Positions 43,381 to 52,441 of a stretch of DNA of 64,000 nucleotides are shown here, piece after piece; position 1 is the stretch's first letter; each line of letters begins with the position of its first letter. Below the pieces are notes generated by a model. That model had not been told where the DNA came from, did not search any database, and saw nothing but the letters and a program-made list of their open reading frames with translations. The position numbers were made by a program, and so were the translations under genes. The DNA comes from Bradyrhizobium sp. 200 (GTDB taxonomy: Bacteria > Pseudomonadota > Alphaproteobacteria > Rhizobiales > Xanthobacteraceae). The stretch is from the NCBI RefSeq assembly GCF_023100945.1, contig NZ_CP064689.1, positions 7,670,001 to 7,734,000 on the forward strand, read 5' to 3'.

Positions 43381-43559
43381 AAGCGGGTGGTCTTGCCTGC
43401 TCCGTGAGCGCGAAGATGCGCGACTGGCGCCGCAAACCGCAAGCATGGGTGACCCTTGCTCCACCGCCGATCGGATAAAATCTGTTCGTTGCGTATGCTC
43501 ACGTCGGCGCCGGCTGCGGAACTGCGGCCCCCCGGCCAGTTCGGCCAAGGGCTTCGTCA

Positions 43560-44756
43560 TCACTTCCCGCTCACGAAGTCACCGAACGGTACCCATCGTC
43601 CTGACTCGAACCTCTGCAGCTGAAACTTGCTGATCACGCTGCGATTTTCCGGCGCGGTCGTGACAGTGATTCCGGGAAGAAGAATCGGCACTTTTACATC
43701 GTTTAGGTGTGTGGCGATTTTCAGTAGATTGTCGCGCGTTAGCGTCGATCCGGCTTGTTCGAGAATGTGCGCCATCAGGTATGACCCAAGATAACCAACC
43801 AGGACGCCGTCGCTGCCGGCATCCTTCTGCGGAATGTACTCCTTAGCCCAAGCCAAATATTCCTTCATACCGGGGTCGTTTTCCCACCTGGAATCCGACG
43901 GATCTTTGGTGTAGGCTACAGAGATCAGGCCTTCAGACTGTTCAAAACCGGCGGGCTTGAGCACGCTCTCCAGATTAGCAGCCGAACTAGATACGAGATT
44001 CACCGGTTTCCAGCCTAGCTCATAGCGAAGCCGGATCTGCATAGCGCCAAACTTCTGCGTCCCGGCGAAATAGAACACGTTTGCGCCGGATGCTTTTGCC
44101 GAGACAATCTGAGATTGGATCGTTGGAGCAGTCACCTCGTAGCTTTGTTCGCTTATGATCAGTGGCTTCTTGTCACCTAGGCCAGCCTTAAGGGCCGCCA
44201 CAAAATCCTTTCCGAAATCGTCATTCTGATAAAGCACAGCAATCTTTGGATCAGCAATCGCGGACAGCACATAACGCGCCATTGCACGTGCTTCATCCTC
44301 GATGCTGGGAATCAGCGGCGTAGTCCATGGAAATTCTTTCGGATTGTTGAAGCGGCCGGCAGCCCCCGCAACAAACAACTGCGGAATCCTTTTTGTATTT
44401 AGATACTTTTGCACTGCCGCGTTCGTGGGTGTACCGACTGACCCATACATGGCTAATACTTCGTCGCCCTCGACGAGCCGGCGCGTGACTTCTACGGTCT
44501 TCGGCGGGCTGAAGCCATCATCAAGGGAAAGGATTTTGATCTTACGACCATGGATACCGCCCTTCTTGTTGATCTGTTCAAAGTAGGCGATCGAGGCAAG
44601 TCCGACTGACCCTGCAGCAGAGACCGGGCCGCTATAGGGTGCGGTTTGCCCCAGCCTAATCTCGGTATCGGATGCGCCCGGATCGTACTGCTGTGCAAGC
44701 GTGCCCCCTATTGTTGAAACGAGCAACAGCGAAGCCAGAAAGATTCTTCCGAACAT
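43560..44756 (-). CDS. Branched-chain amino-acid-type ABC transporter substrate-binding protein
   Basis: 398 residues from ATG 44756 (AAGGAGG upstream). A Sec signal peptide ends near residue 21 (TLAQQ), then the LivK/periplasmic-binding type 1 fold: EIRLGQTAPYSGPVSAAG, QINKKGGIHGRKIKILSLDD, MYGSVGTPTNAAVQKYL. In catabolic clusters these bind aromatic acids or related carboxylates. No permease or ATPase gene is adjacent; the complete Liv-like set at 57-61 kb has its own receptor. It follows a Bug receptor gene on the same strand at 105 bases. Confidence 0.9.
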   Translation of the reverse strand: MFGRIFLASLLLVSTIGGTLAQQYDPGASDTEIRLGQTAPYSGPVSAAGSVGLASIAYFEQINKKGGIHGRKIKILSLDDGFSPPKTVEVTRRLVEGDEVLAMYGSVGTPTNAAVQKYLNTKRIPQLFVAGAAGRFNNPKEFPWTTPLIPSIEDEARAMARYVLSAIADPKIAVLYQNDDFGKDFVAALKAGLGDKKPLIISEQSYEVTAPTIQSQIVSAKASGANVFYFAGTQKFGAMQIRLRYELGWKPVNLVSSSAANLESVLKPAGFEQSEGLISVAYTKDPSDSRWENDPGMKEYLAWAKEYIPQKDAGSDGVLVGYLGSYLMAHILEQAGSTLTRDNLLKIATHLNDVKVPILLPGITVTTAPENRSVISKFQLQRFESGRWVPFGDFVSGK

Positions 44757-44861
44757 GATTTGCCCCTCCTTAGTTACCAATTTTCGAAGATGGTTGAGAG
44801 CGGCGGATTGTCGAGATGAAGGCATCCACCGGAGACAAGACGAAGATAAACCGGTCGCACG

Positions 44862-45860
44862 TTAGTCTGTTCTAATTCCGAGCTTGTCGATGAGAGCGCC
44901 CCACGTCACCGCATCGTGCTGCACCAATTCCGCGAGCGCGGCGGGCTGGCCGGCGGCTGCCTCGAACCCAAGGGTGGAGAGACGCTCGCGCAATGCCGGG
45001 CTTTCCTGCATCTTGACCAAAGCACTGTTGAGCGTCGTGACAATGCCATCGGGTGTGTCCGCCTTTGCGAAGATGGCGAACCAGGAAGTCGCCCGATCGA
45101 GGAGCGGTGACGGCAGACCGGCTTCTGCAAACGTTGGAACGTTCGGCAGACGCGGCGAGCGAGATTTTCCGCTGATTGCGACAGCTCGCAATTTGCCCGC
45201 ATCAATGAAAGGTGCGCTGTTGCCCACCCCAAGGCACATCATCTGAACCACACCGGCGAGAAGATCCGTGAGTGCGGGTCCGGCGGATCGATAGGCGACG
45301 TTAACGATCTTTGTATCCGCCTCCCGCTTGAAAATCTCGGGGCATAGATACGTCATGGTGCCCGCACCACCGGATCCGTAGTTCAATTTGTCCGGGTTTT
45401 TCTTCAGATAGGAGATTAGCTCGTTGAGGTCGTGTGAAGGGACGTCAGGGCTGGTCAACAACACCATTTGCCCAGTAGCAAACAGAGCAACAGGTCTCAG
45501 ATCACTCAGCGGCTTAAACGGGAATCTGTCGCCCAGCAAATTCGGACTGACAGCAATGCTCGCGTCCACGAACAAAAGAGTGTAACCGTCAGGAGCAGCC
45601 TTGATGACCTCGCCGACACCCAGCGCTGTATTGGCCCCACCCCGGTTATCGACCACCACCTGCTTGTTCAACTGCTTGGTGAGTTCATCTGCCGCGAACC
45701 GCGCCAGAGCATCGGTGGTTCCTCCGGCGGCGAATGGGACCACAAGGCGGATGTAGCGAGACGGGTAATCATCCGCCTTCCCCGCATCCGCGCTCAGCGT
45801 GAACAGACACGCCGCAATCAACAGAGTAGCGACGCGCGAAGTCCCGCCGGTCAATTTCAT
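44862..45860 (-). CDS. Tripartite tricarboxylate transporter substrate-binding protein (Bug/TctC)
   Basis: 332 residues from ATG 45860 (AGGAGGAG upstream). The signal peptide spans residues 1-27 (LLIAACLFTLSADAGKA). The Bug core is intact: RLVVPFAAGGTTDALARFAA, VVVDNRGGANTALGV, NVAYRSAGPALTDLLAG and NVPTFAEAGLPSP. It is encoded 200 bases after the extradiol dioxygenase gene on the same strand, so it may feed that meta-cleavage pathway. TctA/TctB are absent. Confidence 0.92.
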   Translation of the reverse strand: MKLTGGTSRVATLLIAACLFTLSADAGKADDYPSRYIRLVVPFAAGGTTDALARFAADELTKQLNKQVVVDNRGGANTALGVGEVIKAAPDGYTLLFVDASIAVSPNLLGDRFPFKPLSDLRPVALFATGQMVLLTSPDVPSHDLNELISYLKKNPDKLNYGSGGAGTMTYLCPEIFKREADTKIVNVAYRSAGPALTDLLAGVVQMMCLGVGNSAPFIDAGKLRAVAISGKSRSPRLPNVPTFAEAGLPSPLLDRATSWFAIFAKADTPDGIVTTLNSALVKMQESPALRERLSTLGFEAAAGQPAALAELVQHDAVTWGALIDKLGIRTD

Positions 45861-46062
45861 TGCACACTCCTCCTGGATTGTTGTGCTCCGCAGATTTCTT
45901 ATGCTCCACATGGGCCCGTCTCTGCTTCCGACGGAATCTTCCGCTGCATGGCTGAGATTGGCGGGCCGCCGTTCGCGGCCTTGAGACGATTTAATTGCTT
46001 GTTCGGGCCTGGTCCGACCGCAGGTTGGGCAATCGGCGCGGCAAGCAGTGTCGGAAATTGCC

Positions 46063-47055
46063 CTAAGCTTTCACCGCCAAGACATCCTCCAGGGTGCGGG
46101 GCTTAGTAGGAATTACCGGGCTCTTGACTTGAACATTTTTGAACTCAGAGGCCTCGAAGAACCACTTCGCCACAGCCGGCATCCCCCACAGATCCGTCCG
46201 TTTCGGATCGTGAAGTTCCCATTGTATGGGCGGCTCGAGGTCGATCGCCTGGTAATGGGTGTTGAAGAGCTCGACGCGATGTCCATCGGGATCACGCAGA
46301 TAAGCGAAAAGAGCGCCACCACCCATACCATGGCGACCGGGACCTCTTTCGGCAGCGCCGGCATATCCGAGACTGCCCGCCACATCGCACAGATGTATCA
46401 GGTCGTGCGCATCCCGAACCGTATAGGCGAAGTGGTGCAGTCTTGGGCCAAAGCCGTTGGTGAATACGAGATCATGGGTATTCCCCTTTCTCTGCATCCA
46501 CACGCCCCACATTCTGTTCTGGTCGGTTACATACTCGGTCGGCCGGAATCCAAGCTGATTGTAGAAGTGATATGCCTTGAGCACGTCGTCGCCGGCGATC
46601 TGGTAGTGGTCGAGCCTTTGGGCGCTGCCGCCTCGATACGTTGAATAATTGTGCATTTGTCGCGGGACGAACGTCATGGACGCGCACAGCTCGATGGCTG
46701 TGCCGATGGGATCCGAGAAATGCAAGGTCTTGCCCTGGTAAGGCACTGTCACCCAATCTGACCGGATTCCGATCCTGTCGAAGTACCGCTTCGCCTTGTC
46801 CAAGTCCTCGTCGGTCAGCACTCTGAACCCGATGCGCTCACAAGTTGCCTGATCCGATTTCTTCAGGACGAGGCTGTGATGACAGGATTCCTCGTATCCC
46901 CTCAAATAGAGGGTGTCCGCAGTGGCGTCGGATTCAATCAAGCCGAGCACATTGCAGTAGAATTCCTTGCTCCGCTGCAGGTCCTTGGTCGCAAGTACGA
47001 CATGGCTCGCACGGGTCACGTTGAACGGCGGATCGAGTACGACGTCCTCAATCAT
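46063..47055 (-). CDS. Extradiol ring-cleavage dioxygenase (homoprotocatechuate 2,3-dioxygenase-like)
   Basis: 330 residues from ATG 47055 (GGGAGAAG upstream), two vicinal-oxygen-chelate domains. Fe/Mn ligands are His150 (RLDHYQI), His208 (LHHFAYTV) and Glu262 (HRVELFN), with active-site His194 and His242. The block GRHGMGGG followed by RDPDGHRVELFNTHYQ and the tail DLWGMPA matches 3,4-dihydroxyphenylacetate 2,3-dioxygenases and related type I enzymes. It opens the ring next to the hydroxyls. It is divergent from a LysR gene, beyond which lie hydroxylase, FAH and hydratase genes of the same kind of pathway. Confidence 0.88.
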   Translation of the reverse strand: MIEDVVLDPPFNVTRASHVVLATKDLQRSKEFYCNVLGLIESDATADTLYLRGYEESCHHSLVLKKSDQATCERIGFRVLTDEDLDKAKRYFDRIGIRSDWVTVPYQGKTLHFSDPIGTAIELCASMTFVPRQMHNYSTYRGGSAQRLDHYQIAGDDVLKAYHFYNQLGFRPTEYVTDQNRMWGVWMQRKGNTHDLVFTNGFGPRLHHFAYTVRDAHDLIHLCDVAGSLGYAGAAERGPGRHGMGGGALFAYLRDPDGHRVELFNTHYQAIDLEPPIQWELHDPKRTDLWGMPAVAKWFFEASEFKNVQVKSPVIPTKPRTLEDVLAVKA

Positions 47056-47131
47056 GCTCTTCTCCCGCCGGTCGATCGGCTGTGCAGCGCGCTTGATCGC
47101 GCACCTTCTAAAACTGGCTATTTCTAGAAAG

Positions 47132-47147
47132 GTATCAAGCATGATAC
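47132..47147. promoter_or_regulatory. Inverted repeat between the dioxygenase and LysR genes
   Basis: GTATC-AAGCAT-GATAC (5-6-5) 36 bp before the LysR start and 77 bp before the dioxygenase start, in an AT-rich gap. A candidate LysR binding site controlling both divergent genes. Confidence 0.45.
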
Positions 47148-47183
47148 AATCGAATTTTATTCAATATAGTATGAGGAGTTTCA

Positions 47184-48095
47184 ATGCGCGTCTCGTTGCG
47201 CCAGCTTCAGGCGTTCGTGCTTGCCGCCGAGGAGGGAAGCATCTCCGGCGCGGCTGCACGAATGAACCTTACGCAGTCCGCGGTCAGCGTGCTCATCAGG
47301 GAACTGGAGCGAGCCGTTGGTGTGCCGGCACTCTTGGATCGTTCATCGCGTCCCGCCGCGCTTACCGAGGCCGGAAGGGCCGTGATACAGCGCGCGCAGC
47401 TGATTTGTTCCGAAGCGGATCTGTTCTCCCAAGAGCTTCAGGGATATTCCGATCTCAAGCGCGGGATTGTGAAGGTTGCCTCAAGCCCCGCGATCGCGAG
47501 CATGCTGCTCGCGCCCGTGGCCAAAGCATTCAAGACGCAATATCCGGGGATCGAACTGCAAGTCTATGAGAGCGATGCGGCCGTGTCTGAAGACATGATC
47601 AGGAAGGGATCGGCCGACATCGGGCTGTTAACGATCGTGGCGGACGACAATCCAGAGCTATCAATCGAGCCCGTTCTTGCTGACTCGCTGTCCATGGTCG
47701 TCTTAAAGAGCGATCCGAATGCGGGGCGCCAATCGATTAGTTGGAGGGAGGTTAGCGCATTCAAGACAATTTCGGTTCGCAAGCCCAGTTCAATCCGCGA
47801 CATTATCGATCGTGCGATGTCGAAGCACGACATGACGTTCACGCCTCATATGGAGGTCTCGCACCTTGCCACGGTTCTGTCGCTCGTCTCCGAGGAACTC
47901 GGCTGCGCGATCATACCCGCCTATCTTGTCGAGCGTCGTGATGGTCCATTCTCGGTAATTCCGCTCGTCAACCCCACAATCAAGCGAACGATCTCACTCT
48001 GCACGAGACGAGGAAGAAAGATTTCGCCGGCGACATTGGCATTCTCCAACCTCGTACGGAAAGAACTGTCCAAGAAGACGCGCGCTCGCAAGTAG
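47184..48095 (+). CDS. LysR-family transcriptional regulator
   Basis: 303 residues, ATG 47184 with GAGGAG upstream. The helix-turn-helix lies in residues 1-60 (MRVSLRQLQAFVLAAEEGSI, MNLTQSAVSVLIRELERAVG) and the effector domain is complete to residue 295. It resembles CynR/CbbR-like LTTRs rather than the NodD-like one at 2.2 kb. It lies between the extradiol dioxygenase gene (divergent) and the hydroxylase/FAH/hydratase genes (same strand), so it is the likely regulator of the meta-cleavage set. Confidence 0.9.
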   Translation: MRVSLRQLQAFVLAAEEGSISGAAARMNLTQSAVSVLIRELERAVGVPALLDRSSRPAALTEAGRAVIQRAQLICSEADLFSQELQGYSDLKRGIVKVASSPAIASMLLAPVAKAFKTQYPGIELQVYESDAAVSEDMIRKGSADIGLLTIVADDNPELSIEPVLADSLSMVVLKSDPNAGRQSISWREVSAFKTISVRKPSSIRDIIDRAMSKHDMTFTPHMEVSHLATVLSLVSEELGCAIIPAYLVERRDGPFSVIPLVNPTIKRTISLCTRRGRKISPATLAFSNLVRKELSKKTRARK

Positions 48096-48103
48096 CCGCC
48101 AAG

Positions 48104-48129
48104 CGCCGAGAGACACTAAGCGCTCGGCG
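48104..48129 (+). terminator. Hairpin after the LysR gene
   Basis: CGCCGAG (48104-48110) pairs with CTCGGCG (48123-48129) 9 bases after the LysR stop. There is no T tract, so it may be a weak terminator or only a stabilising hairpin. Confidence 0.35.
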
Positions 48130-48257
48130 GCCAGGCGGACCGAAGCTAGACGACCATTCCGCGTAGAAAGCTCAAGGCCGAGGGGCTTTGGTTTCGGAAA
48201 GGCGTTGTGGGGCTGTGTGTCGTCATGACTAGCGGCGCAAGATCATAAGGAAACATC

Positions 48258-48273
48258 ATACTCCGATGAGTAT
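48258..48273. promoter_or_regulatory. Inverted repeat before the FAD hydroxylase gene
   Basis: ATACTC-CGAT-GAGTAT (6-4-6), followed by TATAAT. It lies about 65 bp before GTG 48338 and could be an operator overlapping the promoter of the hydroxylase operon. Confidence 0.45.
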
Positions 48274-48337
48274 AATACGTTTGCCCTAACGTTGTTTGCC
48301 CACTAGTCGTTCAGAGGTTGGTTCGGAGGAGCGGCCA

Positions 48338-50131
48338 GTGGAATATGCGGACATCGTGATTGTTGGCGCGGGCCCAGTCGGCATGACGCTTGCCATGGAC
48401 CTGCGCCGAAGAGGCCTGCGACCGGTTGTCATTGAAAAGCGAGCTCAAGGCAAAGATTACAGCCTCAAGTGCAATCACATCTCCGCACGAACAATGGAGG
48501 CCTTTCGTCTCCTCGGCATCGTGAAGGACGTCCGAAATGCTGGTCTGCCGGAAGATTATGCGCACGATGTTGCATTCCGCACTTCTTTTCTGGGACATGA
48601 GCTTTGGCGCATCCCTATTCCATGCCGGAGGGATCGCTATACCGCAACGGACGGGCCGGATTGCGGATGGCCGACTCCTGAACCGCCACATCGCATGAAC
48701 CAGTCCTTTCTGGAGCCGATTCTCGCACGGCATCTAGTCGAAACTTTCGGGATTGAGACCCGTTACCAGACAACGTTGAAGTCCGTTGTTCAAGATTCAC
48801 AGTTTGTGACTGCAGTTGCCGAAGACAAGCATGGAAACGAACTTCGCATAGCTTGTCGTTATCTGATTGGTTGCGACGGTCCACGCTCTACTGCTCGCAG
48901 CGCGATCGGCGCCAAGCTTGAGGGCGATCCGGTCGTCCTTAGGGTCCAGTCGACCTTTATCAACGCCCCGAAGCTTCTTCCAGCGCTGAGGCGCAAAGGC
49001 AATGTACCAGCGTGGGGGACGATGGTCTTCAATCCTCAGCGCTCGGGCAACGTTTACGCGATAGATGGAAGGGACAGGTGGCTCGTCTTCAATTACCTGC
49101 GACCGGACGAAAGCGGTTTTGATGCCGTGGACCGGGATTGGGGCGTCCGCACAATCCTGGGTCTGGACGACAGCATCGGATACGAAATTATTAGCACGCA
49201 GGACTGGACCGGACGCCGACTGATTGCAGACCGATTTCGCGACCGACGGATCTTCCTGTGCGGCGACGCCGCGCACATTTGGGTGCCTTACGCCGGCTAT
49301 GGAATGAATGCTGGAATTGCCGACGCCATGAACCTATCGTGGCTGCTTTCGGCACACCTTTCAGGCTGGGCGCCTGCAGCCATCCTGGACGCCTACGAGG
49401 CGGAAAGACAGCCGATCACGGAACAGGTCTCTCGCTTCGCGATGGCTCACTCAAATGCCGCCACCGCTCAACGTCTGCGAGTGCCTGACCAGATCGAAGA
49501 TTCGGGCGCAGAGGGTGAGCGGCTTCGGCGGGAGGCCGGACAGGCCGCCTATGATCTGAATGTCGCACAGTATTGCTGCGCCGGGCTCAATTTCGGATAC
49601 TACTACGACAAGTCGCCCATCATTGCATATGACGATGAGCAGGCGCCAGTCTACACGATGGATCAGTTCACGCCCACTACAGTGCCGGGAACACGTTTGC
49701 CGCATATTTGGCTTAGCGATGGGCGTTCGCTCCATGACGCTCTCGGGCCAGGATACACGCTTCTCTATACTTCGGGCGACGAAGAGGCAAAAGCTGCCCA
49801 AGCCGCCGCGGCTCGCATTGGGATGCCGATGGAGGTCTTGAAGCTGAACGAGAACTTGCCGCCGGCGTTTAAAACCAGATTCATCCTCGTGCGTCCCGAT
49901 CAGCATATCGCCTGGCGCGGTTCGGACCTGGCCGACGTGACGGACTTGCTCGATCATCTGCGCGGCGTTCACGCGGTGAACCGAACGCATCGAACAGACC
50001 AATTCGCCCTCCTCTCCACGGCGCCTGCTGGCGGCGTTGAGCATCCGCGGCATCGCCTTGGCTCTGGCCGCTGGCCTGACGGTGGTGGCGAATCTGCCTC
50101 CCCCCTCCTGGCGCAATCGCAAGTGCGATAA
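48338..50131 (+). CDS. FAD-dependent aromatic hydroxylase (MhpA-like) with extended C-terminus
   Basis: About 597 residues from GTG 48338, which has GGAGGAG 6 bases upstream; a TTG at 48296 is unlikely. GxGxxG (VIVGAGPVGMTLAMDLRRRG), the DG motif (LIGCDGPRSTARSAIG) and the GD motif (LCGDAAHIWVPYAGYGMNAG) are complete, with a thioredoxin-like C-terminal domain ending FILVRPDQHIAWRG. It would hydroxylate an aromatic acid or phenol to the catechol cleaved by the extradiol enzyme. The last 50 residues (after LLDHLRG) are Gly/Arg/Ser-rich and unlike the family, suggesting a lost stop codon. Confidence 0.88.
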   Translation: MEYADIVIVGAGPVGMTLAMDLRRRGLRPVVIEKRAQGKDYSLKCNHISARTMEAFRLLGIVKDVRNAGLPEDYAHDVAFRTSFLGHELWRIPIPCRRDRYTATDGPDCGWPTPEPPHRMNQSFLEPILARHLVETFGIETRYQTTLKSVVQDSQFVTAVAEDKHGNELRIACRYLIGCDGPRSTARSAIGAKLEGDPVVLRVQSTFINAPKLLPALRRKGNVPAWGTMVFNPQRSGNVYAIDGRDRWLVFNYLRPDESGFDAVDRDWGVRTILGLDDSIGYEIISTQDWTGRRLIADRFRDRRIFLCGDAAHIWVPYAGYGMNAGIADAMNLSWLLSAHLSGWAPAAILDAYEAERQPITEQVSRFAMAHSNAATAQRLRVPDQIEDSGAEGERLRREAGQAAYDLNVAQYCCAGLNFGYYYDKSPIIAYDDEQAPVYTMDQFTPTTVPGTRLPHIWLSDGRSLHDALGPGYTLLYTSGDEEAKAAQAAAARIGMPMEVLKLNENLPPAFKTRFILVRPDQHIAWRGSDLADVTDLLDHLRGVHAVNRTHRTDQFALLSTAPAGGVEHPRHRLGSGRWPDGGGESASPLLAQSQVR

Positions 50132-50164
50132 TCAACAATTGAAAGTGAGAGGGAGGAAATTGGC

Positions 50165-51043
50165 ATGCGCTTTGCGACTTTTCGCAATGCTGGGATGATT
50201 TCCTATGGACTGGCCAAGGACGGAGGGCTTGTCGACCTCGGCAAGCGTTTGCCGCAGTTTCCATCCGTGAAGAGCCTCCTTGCAAATAAGGGTTTTGATC
50301 TCGCCCGCAGCTTTGAGGCCGCGCCGCTCGATGTAAAACTGAGCGAGATAGAACTTCTCCCGCCAATTCTTGATCCGGAAAATATATGGTGCATCGGCAT
50401 CAACTACCCGGAAAGAAATGATGAATATGTCGACGGCTCCGAGCGGACCTCGTATCCGAGCGTTTTTTGCCGTTCCCCAAATTCACTGGTGGGTGACGGC
50501 ACGCCGATCGTCAAACCAGCTGTATCCGAGCAGTTCGACTATGAGGGCGAAATAGCAATTGTGATTGGCAAGCGAAGTCGGCATATCGCTCCCGAGCAGG
50601 CGTTGAGCCATATCTTCGGGCTCACACTATGCAATGAAGGAACGATTCGGGACTGGACCAGGCACGGGCGGTTCAACGTCACGCAAGGCAAGAACTTCGA
50701 TAGTTCCGGATCGATCGGACCCTGGATAGTCACTGCAGATGAGCTTCCACCGAGCAATCACATTCAGTTATCAACGCACGTGAATGGTGAATTGCGCCAG
50801 ACCGACAACACCAGGCGCATGCTGTTTCCTTTCGACTATCTCATTTCATATTTGACGGCATTCGCCACGCTTAACCCCGGAGACATTATCCTCACGGGCA
50901 CACCGACCGGCGCGGGTGCAAGACACAATCCTCCAAAATGGCTTGCACCTGGCGATTTGGTGGAGGTGTCCGTTCCCGAGATCGGTACACTGAGGAATCA
51001 AGTCGTCGACGAGCAGATCAGCCGCGACTCGCGTAACAAATAG
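50165..51043 (+). CDS. Fumarylacetoacetate hydrolase-family protein (HpaG-like)
   Basis: 292 residues. The metal site is seen as Glu127 and Glu129 in FDYEGEIAIVIG and an Asp in the following CNEGTIRDWTRHG, and the closing ILTGTPTGAGARHNPP is typical. In homoprotocatechuate-type pathways such proteins act as isomerase/decarboxylase on the ring-fission product. The family also has hydrolases, so the exact step is inferred from its place 33 bases after the hydroxylase gene and 13 before a hydratase gene. The N-terminal extension (residues 1-70) is the usual FAH N-terminal domain. Confidence 0.88.
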   Translation: MRFATFRNAGMISYGLAKDGGLVDLGKRLPQFPSVKSLLANKGFDLARSFEAAPLDVKLSEIELLPPILDPENIWCIGINYPERNDEYVDGSERTSYPSVFCRSPNSLVGDGTPIVKPAVSEQFDYEGEIAIVIGKRSRHIAPEQALSHIFGLTLCNEGTIRDWTRHGRFNVTQGKNFDSSGSIGPWIVTADELPPSNHIQLSTHVNGELRQTDNTRRMLFPFDYLISYLTAFATLNPGDIILTGTPTGAGARHNPPKWLAPGDLVEVSVPEIGTLRNQVVDEQISRDSRNK

Positions 51044-51056
51044 AGGTCAATCTGCG

Positions 51057-51869
51057 ATGATGCATTTGTCCGAGCTAGAGCAAGCGGCCCGCAACCTTGT
51101 AGAAGCCGAAAAGACCCGCAAGCAAATGCGTCAGTTCAGCCTTTCTTATTCGGGGATGACGGTTGACGAAGCTTATGCCATTCAAGCGAAGTATATTGAT
51201 ATCAGGATGGCCGAAGGCAGAAGCATAAAGGGCCACAAGATCGGCCTCACGTCCCGGGCGATGCAGATCGCGGCAGGACTCGACGAGCCGGATTACGGCG
51301 TATTGCTGAATGATATGTTCGTTGAAAGCGGCGGTACAGTCGAGGCAAGACGTTTCATTGTTCCAAGAGTCGAAGTCGAGCTCGCATTCTTGCTCAAGCG
51401 CGATCTTTCCGGGCCGGGCTGTTCGATTTTCGACGTCTACAACGCGGCGGAGTGCGTCGTTCCGGCCATCGAGATCCTGGACGCTCGACTTCATCGCATC
51501 GATCCCGAGACAAAGCATGGCAAGGAGATCGTCGACACGATCTCGGACAATGCCGGAAATGCCGCGCTTGTGCTCGGTGGGCGTCCCTTCAAACCGGATG
51601 AGACGGATCTGCGATGGATTGCTGCAATCTGCTACCGGAATGGACGTGTTGAGGAGACAGGGGGGGCGGCCGGCGTCCTGAATAATCCTGCCACCGGTGT
51701 TGCCTGGTTAGCAAACAAGTTGTGGCGGCATGGCGTAACGCTTCGCGCTGGTGAAGTTCTGCTTTCCGGCTCCTTCATCCGCCCGATCGACGCTTTGCCC
51801 GGCGACGTATTTCACGCCGACTTCAAATCCTACGGCGTGGTCACGTGCAGGTTTGAGGAGGAGCATTGA
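51057..51869 (+). CDS. hpaH: 2-oxo-hept-4-ene-1,7-dioate hydratase-like enzyme
   Basis: 270 residues, ATG 51057 (ATG 51060 also possible). The sequence follows HpaH closely: GHKIGLTSRAMQIAAGLDEP, PDYGVLLNDM, RFIVPRVEVELAFLL (metal ligands Glu106 and Glu108), PAIEILDAR (Glu139) and DTISDNAGNAALVLGGRP. It adds water to the dienoate made in the meta-pathway. A 2-oxopent-4-enoate hydratase is the alternative, but the DTISDN block favours HpaH. The aldolase of the pathway (HpaI) is not in the window. Stop and next start are 1 base apart. Confidence 0.85.
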   Translation: MMHLSELEQAARNLVEAEKTRKQMRQFSLSYSGMTVDEAYAIQAKYIDIRMAEGRSIKGHKIGLTSRAMQIAAGLDEPDYGVLLNDMFVESGGTVEARRFIVPRVEVELAFLLKRDLSGPGCSIFDVYNAAECVVPAIEILDARLHRIDPETKHGKEIVDTISDNAGNAALVLGGRPFKPDETDLRWIAAICYRNGRVEETGGAAGVLNNPATGVAWLANKLWRHGVTLRAGEVLLSGSFIRPIDALPGDVFHADFKSYGVVTCRFEEEH

Positions 51870-51870
51870 A

Positions 51871-52281
51871 ATGAATGCGCGAAGCAGCGTTTACACTGCC
51901 ACATTCAGGCACAGCAATCCAGTTCCCGCGGCATGCCGCAAGGGCGACATCCTGATTTCCGGAATCGTGACGGGTGTCGATCCCGAATCAGGTCATCTTC
52001 CGCCAACACTCGAACAGCAGTGCGCATTCATGTTCGGCCACGTTCGATCGATAGTCGAAGCCGGTGGGGGCAAGATCGGCGATATCGTGAAGCTGACGGT
52101 CTGGCTGCGCGACCGATCGCAGCGGGAGCCGGTCAATCGCGAATGGCTTAAGATGTTTCCGGATCAGAATGACCGCCCGACCCGACAGGCGATGGAGGCA
52201 TCTTTGGACGGTGGCAAGCTGGTGCAATGCGATTTCATCGCGGTGCTCGACAATCCACCAGCAGGGAAGCAACCCGGCTGA
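51871..52281 (+). CDS. RidA/YjgF-family protein
   Basis: 136 residues, ATG 51871, one base after the hydratase stop, with GAGGAG upstream. The fold markers are ISGIVTGVDPESG, QCAFMFGHVRSIVEAGGG and KLTVWLRDR, with a C-terminal VQCDFIAVLD strand; trimeric RidA proteins deaminate reactive imines or enamines. The canonical Arg of true RidA is not obvious, so this may be one of the catabolic YjgF relatives (as in aminophenol or related meta-pathways) acting on an intermediate. Confidence 0.85.
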   Translation: MNARSSVYTATFRHSNPVPAACRKGDILISGIVTGVDPESGHLPPTLEQQCAFMFGHVRSIVEAGGGKIGDIVKLTVWLRDRSQREPVNREWLKMFPDQNDRPTRQAMEASLDGGKLVQCDFIAVLDNPPAGKQPG

Positions 52282-52441
52282 AACGATTACCGCTGCGCAT
52301 GTTGAGCTGCTCAGCGGGATATAGAACAGAAACTCATCCGGTTGATTAACGGCCCCGGAACCTCGCCGAGCCAAGAGGTCGATCGCCCTGACATGGTGCG
52401 CCGCGCGCATGCAGCGCGCAGTCCGCGGAGCTGGGCTTGCC

